From IMG/VR virus record IMGVR_UViG_3300005511_000034, positions 1 through 38,381 of that record: DNA of 38,381 nt; one strand, written 5' to 3'. The stretch is from a virus. The number at the start of each line of letters is the position of its first letter. Positions within the stretch are counted from its first letter, which is position 1. Position numbers and translations under genes: made by a program. This document shows, in pieces, positions 6,272 through 15,040 of this stretch. The notes beneath the pieces were generated by a model. The model saw nothing but the letters and a program-made list of their open reading frames with translations, was not told the DNA's origin and ran no database searches.

Positions 6272-9200
6272 TTAGAGATCCGCGCGCACTCTCGCCACGT
6301 CTTCACGCAACCGCTGGCGCATTGCCTTTGGCGCCGTGTCCGCAATGCGCTGGTCTTTCGATTTCGCCATCTCACGCACGCGCCGGAGCACGTCGGGCAT
6401 GCGCACGACCATCCGCTGATCAGGATTTTTCCTGTTCCAAACCGTAACGGCGTCGCGTGCCCTCTGCACTTTCGCCTGGTCCTTCTCGAAAATGCCTTGT
6501 GCCCATAGCGCGCGGATCTCCTGCGCCCGCAGGTTATAGAACGCCTTGGCCTGCTGGTTCAGTCCGTTGGCTTCCTGGATCGTGGCGACGCTGGACGGCT
6601 GGAAGCCAACGGCTTTGAGCGCCGCTTCCAGGGCGTTGGTGTCGAGCACCTTGTAGCCTTTGGTGTCGCGGTACATGCCCGTTGCCGCCATATCCGCGCC
6701 CTTGGCCAGGTTGCGAACGGCTGTCGGCGCTGCTTCTAGCAGTCCACCACCGATATCGCCGCCCGTCACCTTCCGCGCGCCGGACAGCAGGCGGCGGGCA
6801 AAGTCGCCGGCGGGGCCCAGGATTTCGAGGACGTCACGGGTGTGGTCGTTGCTCTCCTTCAACAAGCCCGTGCCGGGAATCAGGTTGCCCATACCAAGCC
6901 GACCGGACACATCCAGCGGCATGCCCGGCAGACCGGTGATTCCCTTTTCGATGAAGGACGCGATGTCGCGCCCAAACACGCTTTCCAGAAACTCCTGCTT
7001 GGCCTTCTTCGCCGAAAAGTTGTAGCCCGCAATTTGCGCCATGGCGTCGATCAGGTCGTCTGCATCTTCGGCGAACGGAAGGCCGCCAGCACCACCGAGC
7101 AGCATCAGGGTCGCCAGCATCAGCAGCGCAGCCTTGCGCCCCTCCTTCCGCTCGCGTGAACCCTCTTGACCCTGGCTCCACAGGCGGCTCATCAACTCGA
7201 CGTATGCAATGGAATAAGTCTTGAAAGTGAAAACTATTCCGCCCACGGCGCCGCGGCCCCACTGCATTTTCGAAGCCTTTGAATTGCCAGTGACGAACAC
7301 CGCCCCGCGACGTCGCGCGATCCATGTTCCCGCCTTCGTTTCTGGGCACCACACACCGTCATCCACATAGACGGTCTTGCGCTTAAGACTTCCGACTTGG
7401 GAGCGTTGACTATTCACGTGAAGGTAGAGATGGGGAACGCTTGATGGCCTCTCATCCCGTCTGGGATAGAACGTCGCATTCTGCCCCGTCAGTACGGCCA
7501 TCGCCTGCAGAATATCGAGGTTTTGGTCGGCCTTTTGTGCCACAAGCCATCCACCTTCTTTGAGCAAATGCCCGTCGCCCTTCGCAAAGGCATCGATCAT
7601 TCCCCGCATCTCCGCGAACGGCATTTTCTCAACCATCGCCCAGGTCAGCAGCTTCTCAGGCATGAGTTCACGAACGCGATCAGAAAGAGGCTTTCGCAGC
7701 GTGAAAATTGCCATCTCGCCATTCTTCACGACAAACTTGCGATAGTGGCCACCCAAGCGGGTTAGCAGTTCATCAAGCTCCTTCACGTAGACGGGATTGT
7801 GAGAAATTGACTGCGTCAGTCGAACATTTGTCCGAGTTTTGCAGTTTCTGAAGCGAGCATAGTGCCCTTCAGCGGCCACCCATCCCAGCAGTGCAGCCAG
7901 ATCAACACCGATCCATGGGGCGCGGACGATCGGTGCCGAAGGCGCACGCAACAATTGGTGACCCGGACGTAGGTCAATAGCTCTCCGCTTCAGCACCTTA
8001 CTTCGCTTCTTGAGTCGGCTGTCAAAGTGTTGAACCAAACAGTGGTGGCCATCGGTGACCATCATGTTGAATTTGCGCGACCCCGAGAATTCATTGATTG
8101 CATGCCGGCCGGGGAATCGATGTACGTCTTCCAGTACTGTGTGTATGGCACGACCACTCTCATCTACACCAACGACAGTGTCTCCCAGACGCAAATCATC
8201 GCGCATCTTCCACCCACCAACAGTTAGGCACTCGGTCTCGGAATCAACGCAATACACAAACTGTGTTTCCGTGACCGCCCGGCGCGCGAACTCGGCGGGA
8301 GCGGCCATACCCTGGCCCTTGGCCACGCGGTACGCGGCGATGAACGTCACTCGTCGGTTCACCTGTTCGGCGGCGCCGAAGAGCTTTCCCCACGCGACGG
8401 ACAGGCGCGTAAGCGAGTTGGCAGCCATCGCACGAGCGTCCCCGATCCGCGTGCCGTCGCCAGCGCGCAATGATCCGCTGCCACGCGCCTGCGCCATCAG
8501 TTGGTGGACCTCCTGAGGGCTGACCGTTCCATCGTCTTCGGCATCGCGCAGCGCGCGTGCCAGGTCAGCTTCGTACTGGAAGCCCTTCGTGGCCATCTGC
8601 CGGGCTGCTCGACCGATCTCGGTGGCCGCCTTGCGTGCACCTCCGAACTGGCTGAGCCACGGGAATGTGACCGCGGCAGGTTGAGTCATGTTGACCAGCG
8701 CCGAGGCCACCGAGCCACCCAGGTACTGAGCAAACAGCAGACCGCGGATGACCTGCGCTTCCTCCTGCGGATTTTTGATGTAGTCGGCCAGTCGTACTGC
8801 GGCGTCCTTCAGTTCGCCCTGCTCTTTCGGGATCGCGTCTACTGCTTCTGACAGATCCCCCATATGCAGGCCCGCCGCAGTCTGGCGACTGTTGCTGTAG
8901 ATGAAAGACGCCAGCACGCGGCCCACATCCTCGCTGTAGCCGGCAATGCCCTTGCGGTGAATCAGCCGCCGCACGGCGCTGCGATTGGTCTTCGTCAGGC
9001 GCAGATATTCCTGGAAGGCCTGATCTCGCTCACTGTCTCCTTGCGAATCTAAGCTCAGCGCATTCCCGAAGATCTCCAGCGTCTCCGGCGTGACGCCGGC
9101 GAACAGCTTGTAGCTCTCTTCCGACAGCGTGCCCTGGTTGACGGCGGCAGCCGGGAAGGCGCCGCGCATCTGCCCAGCCATCTGGTTTGCCTCGCGCCGC

Positions 9201-12200
9201 GTCTCAAACAGGCCGAAGTACTGGCGCTCGCCGGCCTGATCGACCACGTCCACCGTGTACTTGCCGAACCTGGACAACGGTGCATAACCCTCTGCCTGCA
9301 GTTTGGTTACCTTCTCTGCCCGGTCCATCACCCCATGCGCGACTTCCATTAGGTGCTTGGTGCGGTCAGGGCGGGCGTCCGCCATTTTGGCCAAGTGGTC
9401 ACGCAGGAGCGTGGCTGCCGCGCGGACATCAGGTGCATCCATGACCAGGTCTCGCAGTTCCTTTGCATCGTCCCCCGCATAGTGCAGCATGTCTGCCCGA
9501 GCCATGGTGTCAAGACTGCGATCAGTCGCGGCGCGGAATTCCTTGTACAACGCGACCTGCGCGTCGTTCAGCTTGAACTGGCTACGCAGTTCGGCGTCCG
9601 TCCAGACGATGCCGGCCTTGAGCATCTGCGACTCGAAACGGCTGTCGATCAGCCGCGCAAACTGTTCCTCCGAATGGCCACGCCACGCCCGCAACATCCC
9701 CTCGGGGATCTTGTTTTGTTCCAGCAGGATGGCAGCCTTGTCCTCGGTGGTGATGCTTGCCGCGGCCTCGGCCAGGTCGGTAACGCGCGCGGGCTTGCCT
9801 GACGTGTTGCGCGTCCACAGCAGAGTGCCTTCGAAGATCGGCGCGGCCACTGCCTTGTTGTCTGCGGCGCTGACCGGCGACTTGGCGATATCGCCCCATG
9901 TGTCCAGCTTCGGCAGCAGCTTCGGAGCCATATCGGCGGCATCGCTCGCATAGTGCGAGACGTCGTCAATGAAGCCTTGCGCCGATTCGAACACCGGCCG
10001 GAAGGCAGGCGACCGCTGCGCGAGGTTGTACATCGTGCCGATCGTCTTGTGCCACCAGGAGAGGCCGCCGGGCGCGCTGAACGTCTTGTTCAGTTCCTTG
10101 GTCGCCCGGCCAGCCACGGCACGCAGCCCGGAGCGGCTGAACTGGATTCCATCGTCGCTCGCACCAGTTGCGGCGAGATCGGTGGATAGGAGCCGGCGGA
10201 GTACGTTCGCAACCTCACCCGAGGTGACTTTGCTATGTCGCTCAGAGCCGCCTGCGTCATCGGCGCCCGGACTCTGGGCCTTCGAAATCGTCGAATCCGG
10301 CAGGTTTTCGGGTACGCTACCGCTTCCCCCTGAGCCATATGAGCCGGAAGGCTGCTCTGCCGAAGAGGCATCAGCACCGGAAACTTGGTGGTTCGGGGGA
10401 CTATCAGTTGTGTCGTCGTTGCTACTTGCTTCCCGCAAAGCCTGGAGTACACTACGTGTGCCTCCTGCAGTGACCTTACCGTTTCGCTCGGGTACTCCGG
10501 TACCGGCCTCGGAATCACGGGACTGCAGGAGGCTTTCTTTTGTGACGACGCTGTGCAGATACATACGCCCCTGCTCACCAGGGTGCCGGCGGACGAGCAC
10601 AGTCACGATGTCATCTACTCCAGTGATGCGCACCGGCGCCGAGACATAGAAGCTATCGAAGTCTTCTACCGGGCCGGAAAGCACCACCACTCCACGCTCC
10701 AGTACATCCTTCACCACCGCAAAGGCTTCGGCTTTGAACGGGTTCATGCGATGCGCCATGGAGTCGCGTACGGAGCGCTCGTTCAGGGTCACTTCGCCCA
10801 ACTCGGGGTTCATTGCCTTGCCGCCAAACTGGTTGACAAAGAGATCGATGGCCCATGCCCGAAGCGCCGGATAGCCCTGTGGGGCCCGCCTCTCGGCCAC
10901 GACTGCAACAGGCTGGCCCTGCAACACCCGCGCCTTGCGGATCTCGTTTTCGTTCCGGCTTGCCGCAACCCCCTGACCCCGGACGTCGCCACGGGTTGCC
11001 CGCTCCATGCCGGCCATCGCGTATCCCACCAGATCATCCACGCTGATCGGCCCTACGCCCAGCCCGTTGCGCAGCATCCACTGACGAACCATGGCTAGAA
11101 AACTGCGAAGGAGATCCCCGACACGTCGACCGACCGCTGAGTCAACCCATTCCAAGAACCGGCTGTCTACAAAGGCAAAGCCCTGGCTGCGGCCCTCAAT
11201 CACCGCCTGCTCGACGACGTAGGCTGCGGCTTCTCGGGGATTCCCTTCCTCTCCGGCGGCCGCCATTCGGCTGGCCGCGCGATCGAGGAACTCCCGCAGT
11301 GAGCGGTCCCGGATACTGGCACGCTTGGTCAGTAGGTCAGCGGCGCGCTTGTCGAACTGCTGACGTTGCTGACCATGAGTCATCTCGTGCAGAAGAACTG
11401 CCGGGGCCGTGACCGAATCGAGGTTTGGCCCAACCAAGAAGGTCAGACCAGACTTTGCATCGTAGAAGCCGTTGATCAGACCGCCGTCTTCGAATAGCTG
11501 GACGGCCTTGGTCAGCGAGGTTCCCGTTTTGGTGGCGAAGACACGAGCAATTTGCTTTGGATCATTGCTGTCAATCATCACCGCGCCGCCACGCGTGCCC
11601 TTTCGGCCGCGCGCCAGCATCGTTCGAACTGCCTTGGTCAACTGCGGGAACTGCAGCTCGAAGGCTCGCAGAAGCTTCTGCTCGTCCATCAGCGCATTAC
11701 CGGAGATGTTCTGCGGATACTCGCCATTCACGACGTCACGCCCATTTAGGGTGATAAGCACCCGGCTCTCCTGGACGTCAGCCGATTCTTCTACAGCGGT
11801 CGTGCTACTCGGTTGCGAGCGTGCCCTCGGCCCGGCCACAGAAAATTGCGGGATATCGTCGCCCGATTGACTTTTCGACGGTGCGTCGTTATCGGGCAGT
11901 TTTCCATCGGCCGGCATTTCCACCTCCCCTACCGGCCCCACCTTCAGATCCCGTGCGCTGGGGGCGGTGGAGTGCGTGCGATCGTGCCTATCCGGCATGT
12001 CCCGCCAGGTTCCACCATCCTTCTCTACGGCACGTACCGTGACGCTCCACCCGCCATCAGGATCGGTCGGGGTGTAGCTCACCACGCGGTCAAAGCCGCT
12101 GTAGCTCTTCACCACATTGCCGGGCGTGAAGTACTCCGCTCGTGCCAGGGCATCGGCTTTGGCCTTCTTCGCCAGCACACCGCGTGGCGGCTTTGCCTTC

Positions 12201-15040
12201 TGCGCGGTGCCGGCCCGCTCCGGCTTGGCCGGAGTGTCGGCCATGTCATCGGTCACCGGTGCGCGCGTGTCGCCGTTCTTCAGCCACGACTTGAACTCGT
12301 CCATGTCCATGGCCCGAACTGGCCCGACCTTCCAGCCGGCATCGAAGTTGGAGCGATAGGCCGCAACTGCGTCGGACTCTTGATCGAAAGCAAGCATGAC
12401 CTTGTGTTCATCGAAGCCACCGGACTGTTGGTCGAGCTGGTTCACAACGAACACATGACGCGATTCAGGATTGGGGCCGATATAGGCGTCGACCTGATCG
12501 CCGTCCGCACCTTCCGTACGCTTGATGTACCCGTAGTGGTCGCTCATGGTGTGGCGCCACTCGGTGCCGTCCGGCCGCATGCCCGTGCGATCGGAGCCGC
12601 GGGGGTTTTCCACCGTGATATCCAGACCCTGGACACGAACGTGGCCCTTGGCGTAGTTGCCCGCTTCCTTCTGGGCCTCGGTGGGTTCCGGTCGATCGTT
12701 CTGCGGGCTCGTGGCCGCCTGATGTGCAGCGGCGTCGATTTGCACCGACGCGGCGCCCTGAGGCGCCAAGGGCTTAAGCACTGGGGGCCGAACCGTTGGC
12801 TGGGTGCCAAACAGGTATTCCTCGGCTGAGTCTTTGTCCGCCCGCTGCGGCTTCGTAAGGTTGGCCTCGAACTGCCGGGCATTGAAATCGTCCCCACGCG
12901 AGCGCGCTTCGTCCAATGCGTTCTGCATCAGCCACTGGTCCGCAGCCCTGATGGTCCTCGACGCCTTGCGGTTCGAGTCGAGGATCACCTTTGGGAATGG
13001 CGTGGTCTGCCGACCCGAACTCGTCAGCACCATCTCGCCGGACGCGAGCGCTTCGCCGACCTTGCCTTGACGCGGCACCGCGGCCTTGTTGGCGGACTGC
13101 TGAGCAGCCTTGGCACGACGCACCCTGGCAATGGCGTCCTTCAGATTGGAAGGCTTCGATTCAACCGGGGGAACAACTTCAGGCGTGGCCTCGGTAGGTG
13201 CTGATTGCGGTCGCGCCGCAGCAGCTTCAGGTTGCGGCGCTGCTTGCGGTTGCTGCTGAGATTCGAGCGCATGTGCTGCCTCCAGATTCGGTGCGCTTGG
13301 CGTTGGGATGCTGTCTGCCGCTGGCACGGCCGGTACCGGCTGGGTCTCGTCGGCCGAGCTCGATGGCATCTGCTGCGGGGGTCGCTCTGCATTGGGTTGC
13401 AGCTTCGCCAGCTCCGATTGCACGCGGTCGCGCTCGGCGATCAGGCGCATGTCCCAGCCGTTGGCTCGTGCGGTCTGCTGAATGAAGTGCAAGCGGCCCC
13501 GTAGCTCAGTGGCCGGGTCGCTGGCCAACAGGCTTCCTTGCGCCGCGTCGATCTTCCCCGGTTCCTGATCGATCTCCTTGCCCTTCCCGCCGTTGTCCTG
13601 CTGCGGAACCGCTTCAGCGGCCTCCTGCAGTGCGGCTTTGTTCGCGATGTCTTGGGTCGCCCCGCTGTCGACGGCGAGCGCCGCCGCAGTGGACATCGGA
13701 CCGGCCTCAGGGTCGAGACCCATCTGCTCGGAGGCAGTCGGTGCCCTCTCGATCGGCGTCACATCAAGAATTTCGCCGCGGCGAATGCGGTCCAGGCGGT
13801 CCGCTCGAGCCTGCGCGGCAGCCTGAGTCGCGTCGTTGAGGTCGGCGGTCGTGCGTACGACACCATCGGCATCGGCCTCGTAGACGGGTGCGGGGAGCTG
13901 CGGCGGAAGTGGTTCGGTAACCGTCGGGGCCGCCGGCGTGGGAGTCACGTCGGTGAATTCCCCTCGACGAGCTCGATCCAGCGCGGCGTTCCTGTCCTCG
14001 GTAGTCCGCACCTCGCCGTCGGCGCCCACGTCGTAGACAGGCGAGGGCAGCAAGGGAACATGCCGCTGCTGCAGCTCCTGCTGCGGAGGTGCCAATGTCG
14101 GCGCCGCCTCAGCTTCGAGACTTCTACCGTGAATCGGCCCGGCGATGCCGCCCATCAAGCCACCGGTCAGCACGCCCATTACTGCCTGATCGCTAAGACC
14201 TTCGGTCCACGGCTTGTCCAGTGCCTGGTTCTGCAATACCTGCTCTGACAGCGCCTGCGGCAGTTCCTCGAGGAAGCCTTCGGAGATCGCTCCCTCCAGC
14301 GCCTTGCGAGGCAGACTCTTGGAGGCCGCCCGCGCAGACGCGGCAGCGGCGGACGCGCCACCGGTAGCCAGCAGGGTGTCGATATCGCCAATGCCCAGAC
14401 GCTGAGCGATCTTGCCGCCCGCTGCACCGAATAGCGTTGTTGCCGCACCTGAGGCGGCGGCCAACGCCGCCTGCTTGTCCGTCAGCAAGCCGTCGTCAGT
14501 CTCCTGACGGATCTGGGCGGCTGCCGAACCTGCTCCAACGATGCCCTCGCCCACTGCTCCGGCCACTGTGCCGCTGACCTTCGGAATCATGCTTACGGCG
14601 CGGCCGGCCACACCACCCGCACCCATTAGCGGTAGCGACTGGCCGACCGCGTTGGTAATGAGCGAGGGATTCGAGAGCGCGACCTTAGTTTTGTCCATCA
14701 CGCCATCGGCGTTCTGGAAGTCCTGCTGCTGTTGCTTGGCTGCGTCCGTCATCAGGGAGCCCAGGAACTCCCGAGTCTGCCTGGGTCGGAATCCAATGGC
14801 ACCGTCCTGGTTCTCCAGGAACTTGCCGACTTGGCCGCCGGTGGCAATGTCGGCCAGGCCGACCGCCGCCTCAGGAACACCCACGACACCCTGCGCTACT
14901 GAGAGCCCGAAGTCGCGGACGTGGCCCAGCACGCCTTTTTCCTCCGGAACGGTGGTGCCGCCGAATTCTTCCCAAGGCTTCGGCGCAGCGCCGCTGGACG
15001 GCTGCTGCGCATAGTCTTCCCACGGTTTTTGATCGGACAT
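6272..15040 (-). CDS. giant polyvalent virion/effector protein (InPase, zincin peptidase, MuF-C and LPD38-like regions), interrupted by an intein
   Basis: This 2922-residue protein (about 2599 without the intein) is of the large phage polyvalent type delivered with DNA into the host. The start at 15040 is set by a TGATG overlap with the upstream stop. Visible parts: KPWEDY/KPWEEF repeats at the N-terminus; Gly/Ala-rich, membrane-like helices (about 120-300); a duplicated PVYxxxADGxVRTT unit (about 330-430); an inorganic-pyrophosphatase-like region with DAYIGPNPES (about 790-925); a zincin peptidase with HEMTH (H1218, H1222); a MuF-C/BECR-type region with NPELGEVTL (about 1390-1500), a family that includes toxin nucleases; and an LPD38-like C-terminal region around TQFVY/SKASKMQWGRG, split by the intein at 2264-2586. 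P1 DarB and Bcep22 gp75 are functional analogues known for ejection or anti-restriction. I see no lytic transglycosylase motif. Domain names are from memory of motifs and should be treated as probable. Confidence 0.85.
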   Translation of the reverse strand: MSDQKPWEDYAQQPSSGAAPKPWEEFGGTTVPEEKGVLGHVRDFGLSVAQGVVGVPEAAVGLADIATGGQVGKFLENQDGAIGFRPRQTREFLGSLMTDAAKQQQQDFQNADGVMDKTKVALSNPSLITNAVGQSLPLMGAGGVAGRAVSMIPKVSGTVAGAVGEGIVGAGSAAAQIRQETDDGLLTDKQAALAAASGAATTLFGAAGGKIAQRLGIGDIDTLLATGGASAAAASARAASKSLPRKALEGAISEGFLEELPQALSEQVLQNQALDKPWTEGLSDQAVMGVLTGGLMGGIAGPIHGRSLEAEAAPTLAPPQQELQQRHVPLLPSPVYDVGADGEVRTTEDRNAALDRARRGEFTDVTPTPAAPTVTEPLPPQLPAPVYEADADGVVRTTADLNDATQAAAQARADRLDRIRRGEILDVTPIERAPTASEQMGLDPEAGPMSTAAALAVDSGATQDIANKAALQEAAEAVPQQDNGGKGKEIDQEPGKIDAAQGSLLASDPATELRGRLHFIQQTARANGWDMRLIAERDRVQSELAKLQPNAERPPQQMPSSSADETQPVPAVPAADSIPTPSAPNLEAAHALESQQQPQAAPQPEAAAARPQSAPTEATPEVVPPVESKPSNLKDAIARVRRAKAAQQSANKAAVPRQGKVGEALASGEMVLTSSGRQTTPFPKVILDSNRKASRTIRAADQWLMQNALDEARSRGDDFNARQFEANLTKPQRADKDSAEEYLFGTQPTVRPPVLKPLAPQGAASVQIDAAAHQAATSPQNDRPEPTEAQKEAGNYAKGHVRVQGLDITVENPRGSDRTGMRPDGTEWRHTMSDHYGYIKRTEGADGDQVDAYIGPNPESRHVFVVNQLDQQSGGFDEHKVMLAFDQESDAVAAYRSNFDAGWKVGPVRAMDMDEFKSWLKNGDTRAPVTDDMADTPAKPERAGTAQKAKPPRGVLAKKAKADALARAEYFTPGNVVKSYSGFDRVVSYTPTDPDGGWSVTVRAVEKDGGTWRDMPDRHDRTHSTAPSARDLKVGPVGEVEMPADGKLPDNDAPSKSQSGDDIPQFSVAGPRARSQPSSTTAVEESADVQESRVLITLNGRDVVNGEYPQNISGNALMDEQKLLRAFELQFPQLTKAVRTMLARGRKGTRGGAVMIDSNDPKQIARVFATKTGTSLTKAVQLFEDGGLINGFYDAKSGLTFLVGPNLDSVTAPAVLLHEMTHGQQRQQFDKRAADLLTKRASIRDRSLREFLDRAASRMAAAGEEGNPREAAAYVVEQAVIEGRSQGFAFVDSRFLEWVDSAVGRRVGDLLRSFLAMVRQWMLRNGLGVGPISVDDLVGYAMAGMERATRGDVRGQGVAASRNENEIRKARVLQGQPVAVVAERRAPQGYPALRAWAIDLFVNQFGGKAMNPELGEVTLNERSVRDSMAHRMNPFKAEAFAVVKDVLERGVVVLSGPVEDFDSFYVSAPVRITGVDDIVTVLVRRHPGEQGRMYLHSVVTKESLLQSRDSEAGTGVPERNGKVTAGGTRSVLQALREASSNDDTTDSPPNHQVSGADASSAEQPSGSYGSGGSGSVPENLPDSTISKAQSPGADDAGGSERHSKVTSGEVANVLRRLLSTDLAATGASDDGIQFSRSGLRAVAGRATKELNKTFSAPGGLSWWHKTIGTMYNLAQRSPAFRPVFESAQGFIDDVSHYASDAADMAPKLLPKLDTWGDIAKSPVSAADNKAVAAPIFEGTLLWTRNTSGKPARVTDLAEAAASITTEDKAAILLEQNKIPEGMLRAWRGHSEEQFARLIDSRFESQMLKAGIVWTDAELRSQFKLNDAQVALYKEFRAATDRSLDTMARADMLHYAGDDAKELRDLVMDAPDVRAAATLLRDHLAKMADARPDRTKHLMEVAHGVMDRAEKVTKLQAEGYAPLSRFGKYTVDVVDQAGERQYFGLFETRREANQMAGQMRGAFPAAAVNQGTLSEESYKLFAGVTPETLEIFGNALSLDSQGDSERDQAFQEYLRLTKTNRSAVRRLIHRKGIAGYSEDVGRVLASFIYSNSRQTAAGLHMGDLSEAVDAIPKEQGELKDAAVRLADYIKNPQEEAQVIRGLLFAQYLGGSVASALVNMTQPAAVTFPWLSQFGGARKAATEIGRAARQMATKGFQYEADLARALRDAEDDGTVSPQEVHQLMAQARGSGSLRAGDGTRIGDARAMAANSLTRLSVAWGKLFGAAEQVNRRVTFIAAYRVAKGQGMAAPAEFARRAVTETQFVYCVDSETECLTVGGWKMRDDLRLGDTVVGVDESGRAIHTVLEDVHRFPGRHAINEFSGSRKFNMMVTDGHHCLVQHFDSRLKKRSKVLKRRAIDLRPGHQLLRAPSAPIVRAPWIGVDLAALLGWVAAEGHYARFRNCKTRTNVRLTQSISHNPVYVKELDELLTRLGGHYRKFVVKNGEMAIFTLRKPLSDRVRELMPEKLLTWAMVEKMPFAEMRGMIDAFAKGDGHLLKEGGWLVAQKADQNLDILQAMAVLTGQNATFYPRRDERPSSVPHLYLHVNSQRSQVGSLKRKTVYVDDGVWCPETKAGTWIARRRGAVFVTGNSKASKMQWGRGAVGGIVFTFKTYSIAYVELMSRLWSQGQEGSRERKEGRKAALLMLATLMLLGGAGGLPFAEDADDLIDAMAQIAGYNFSAKKAKQEFLESVFGRDIASFIEKGITGLPGMPLDVSGRLGMGNLIPGTGLLKESNDHTRDVLEILGPAGDFARRLLSGARKVTGGDIGGGLLEAAPTAVRNLAKGADMAATGMYRDTKGYKVLDTNALEAALKAVGFQPSSVATIQEANGLNQQAKAFYNLRAQEIRALWAQGIFEKDQAKVQRARDAVTVWNRKNPDQRMVVRMPDVLRRVREMAKSKDQRIADTAPKAMRQRLREDVARVRADL
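7283..8251 (-). mobile_element. in-frame intein with LAGLIDADG homing endonuclease
   Basis: Residues 2264-2586 of the polyvalent protein form a 323-residue intein. It begins at Cys1 (CVDSETECLTVGGW, block A) and has block B with T66-D-G-H69. Two LAGLIDADG-like helices follow, LLGWVAAEG (121-129) and MIDAFAKGDGH (218-228), giving acidic E128 and D226. It ends with block F/G VWCPETKAGTW ... VFVTGN before Ser+1. The penultimate residue is Gly rather than the usual His. Removing it restores TQFVY-SKASKM, the continuous LPD38-like motif. Base composition differs: sample 60-base lines at 7741, 7801 and 8041 contain 32, 27 and 30 G/C, against 39 at 8341 in the flanking extein. Splicing is inferred from complete motifs. 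Confidence 0.93.

Noticed and set aside
11813-12829. Forward frame of 338 codons opposite the polyvalent gene
   Set aside because: It lies antisense to the InPase-like and adjacent regions of a continuous 2922-codon gene and shows no motif or ribosome-binding site.
13538-14248. Forward frame of 236 codons opposite the start of the polyvalent gene
   Set aside because: Antisense shadow; Arg-rich with no recognisable fold.
6272-15040. Lytic transglycosylase domain expected by analogy with Bcep22 gp75
   Set aside because: No ES...GA.GLMQ-type motif was found in the translation, so the enzyme was not assigned.
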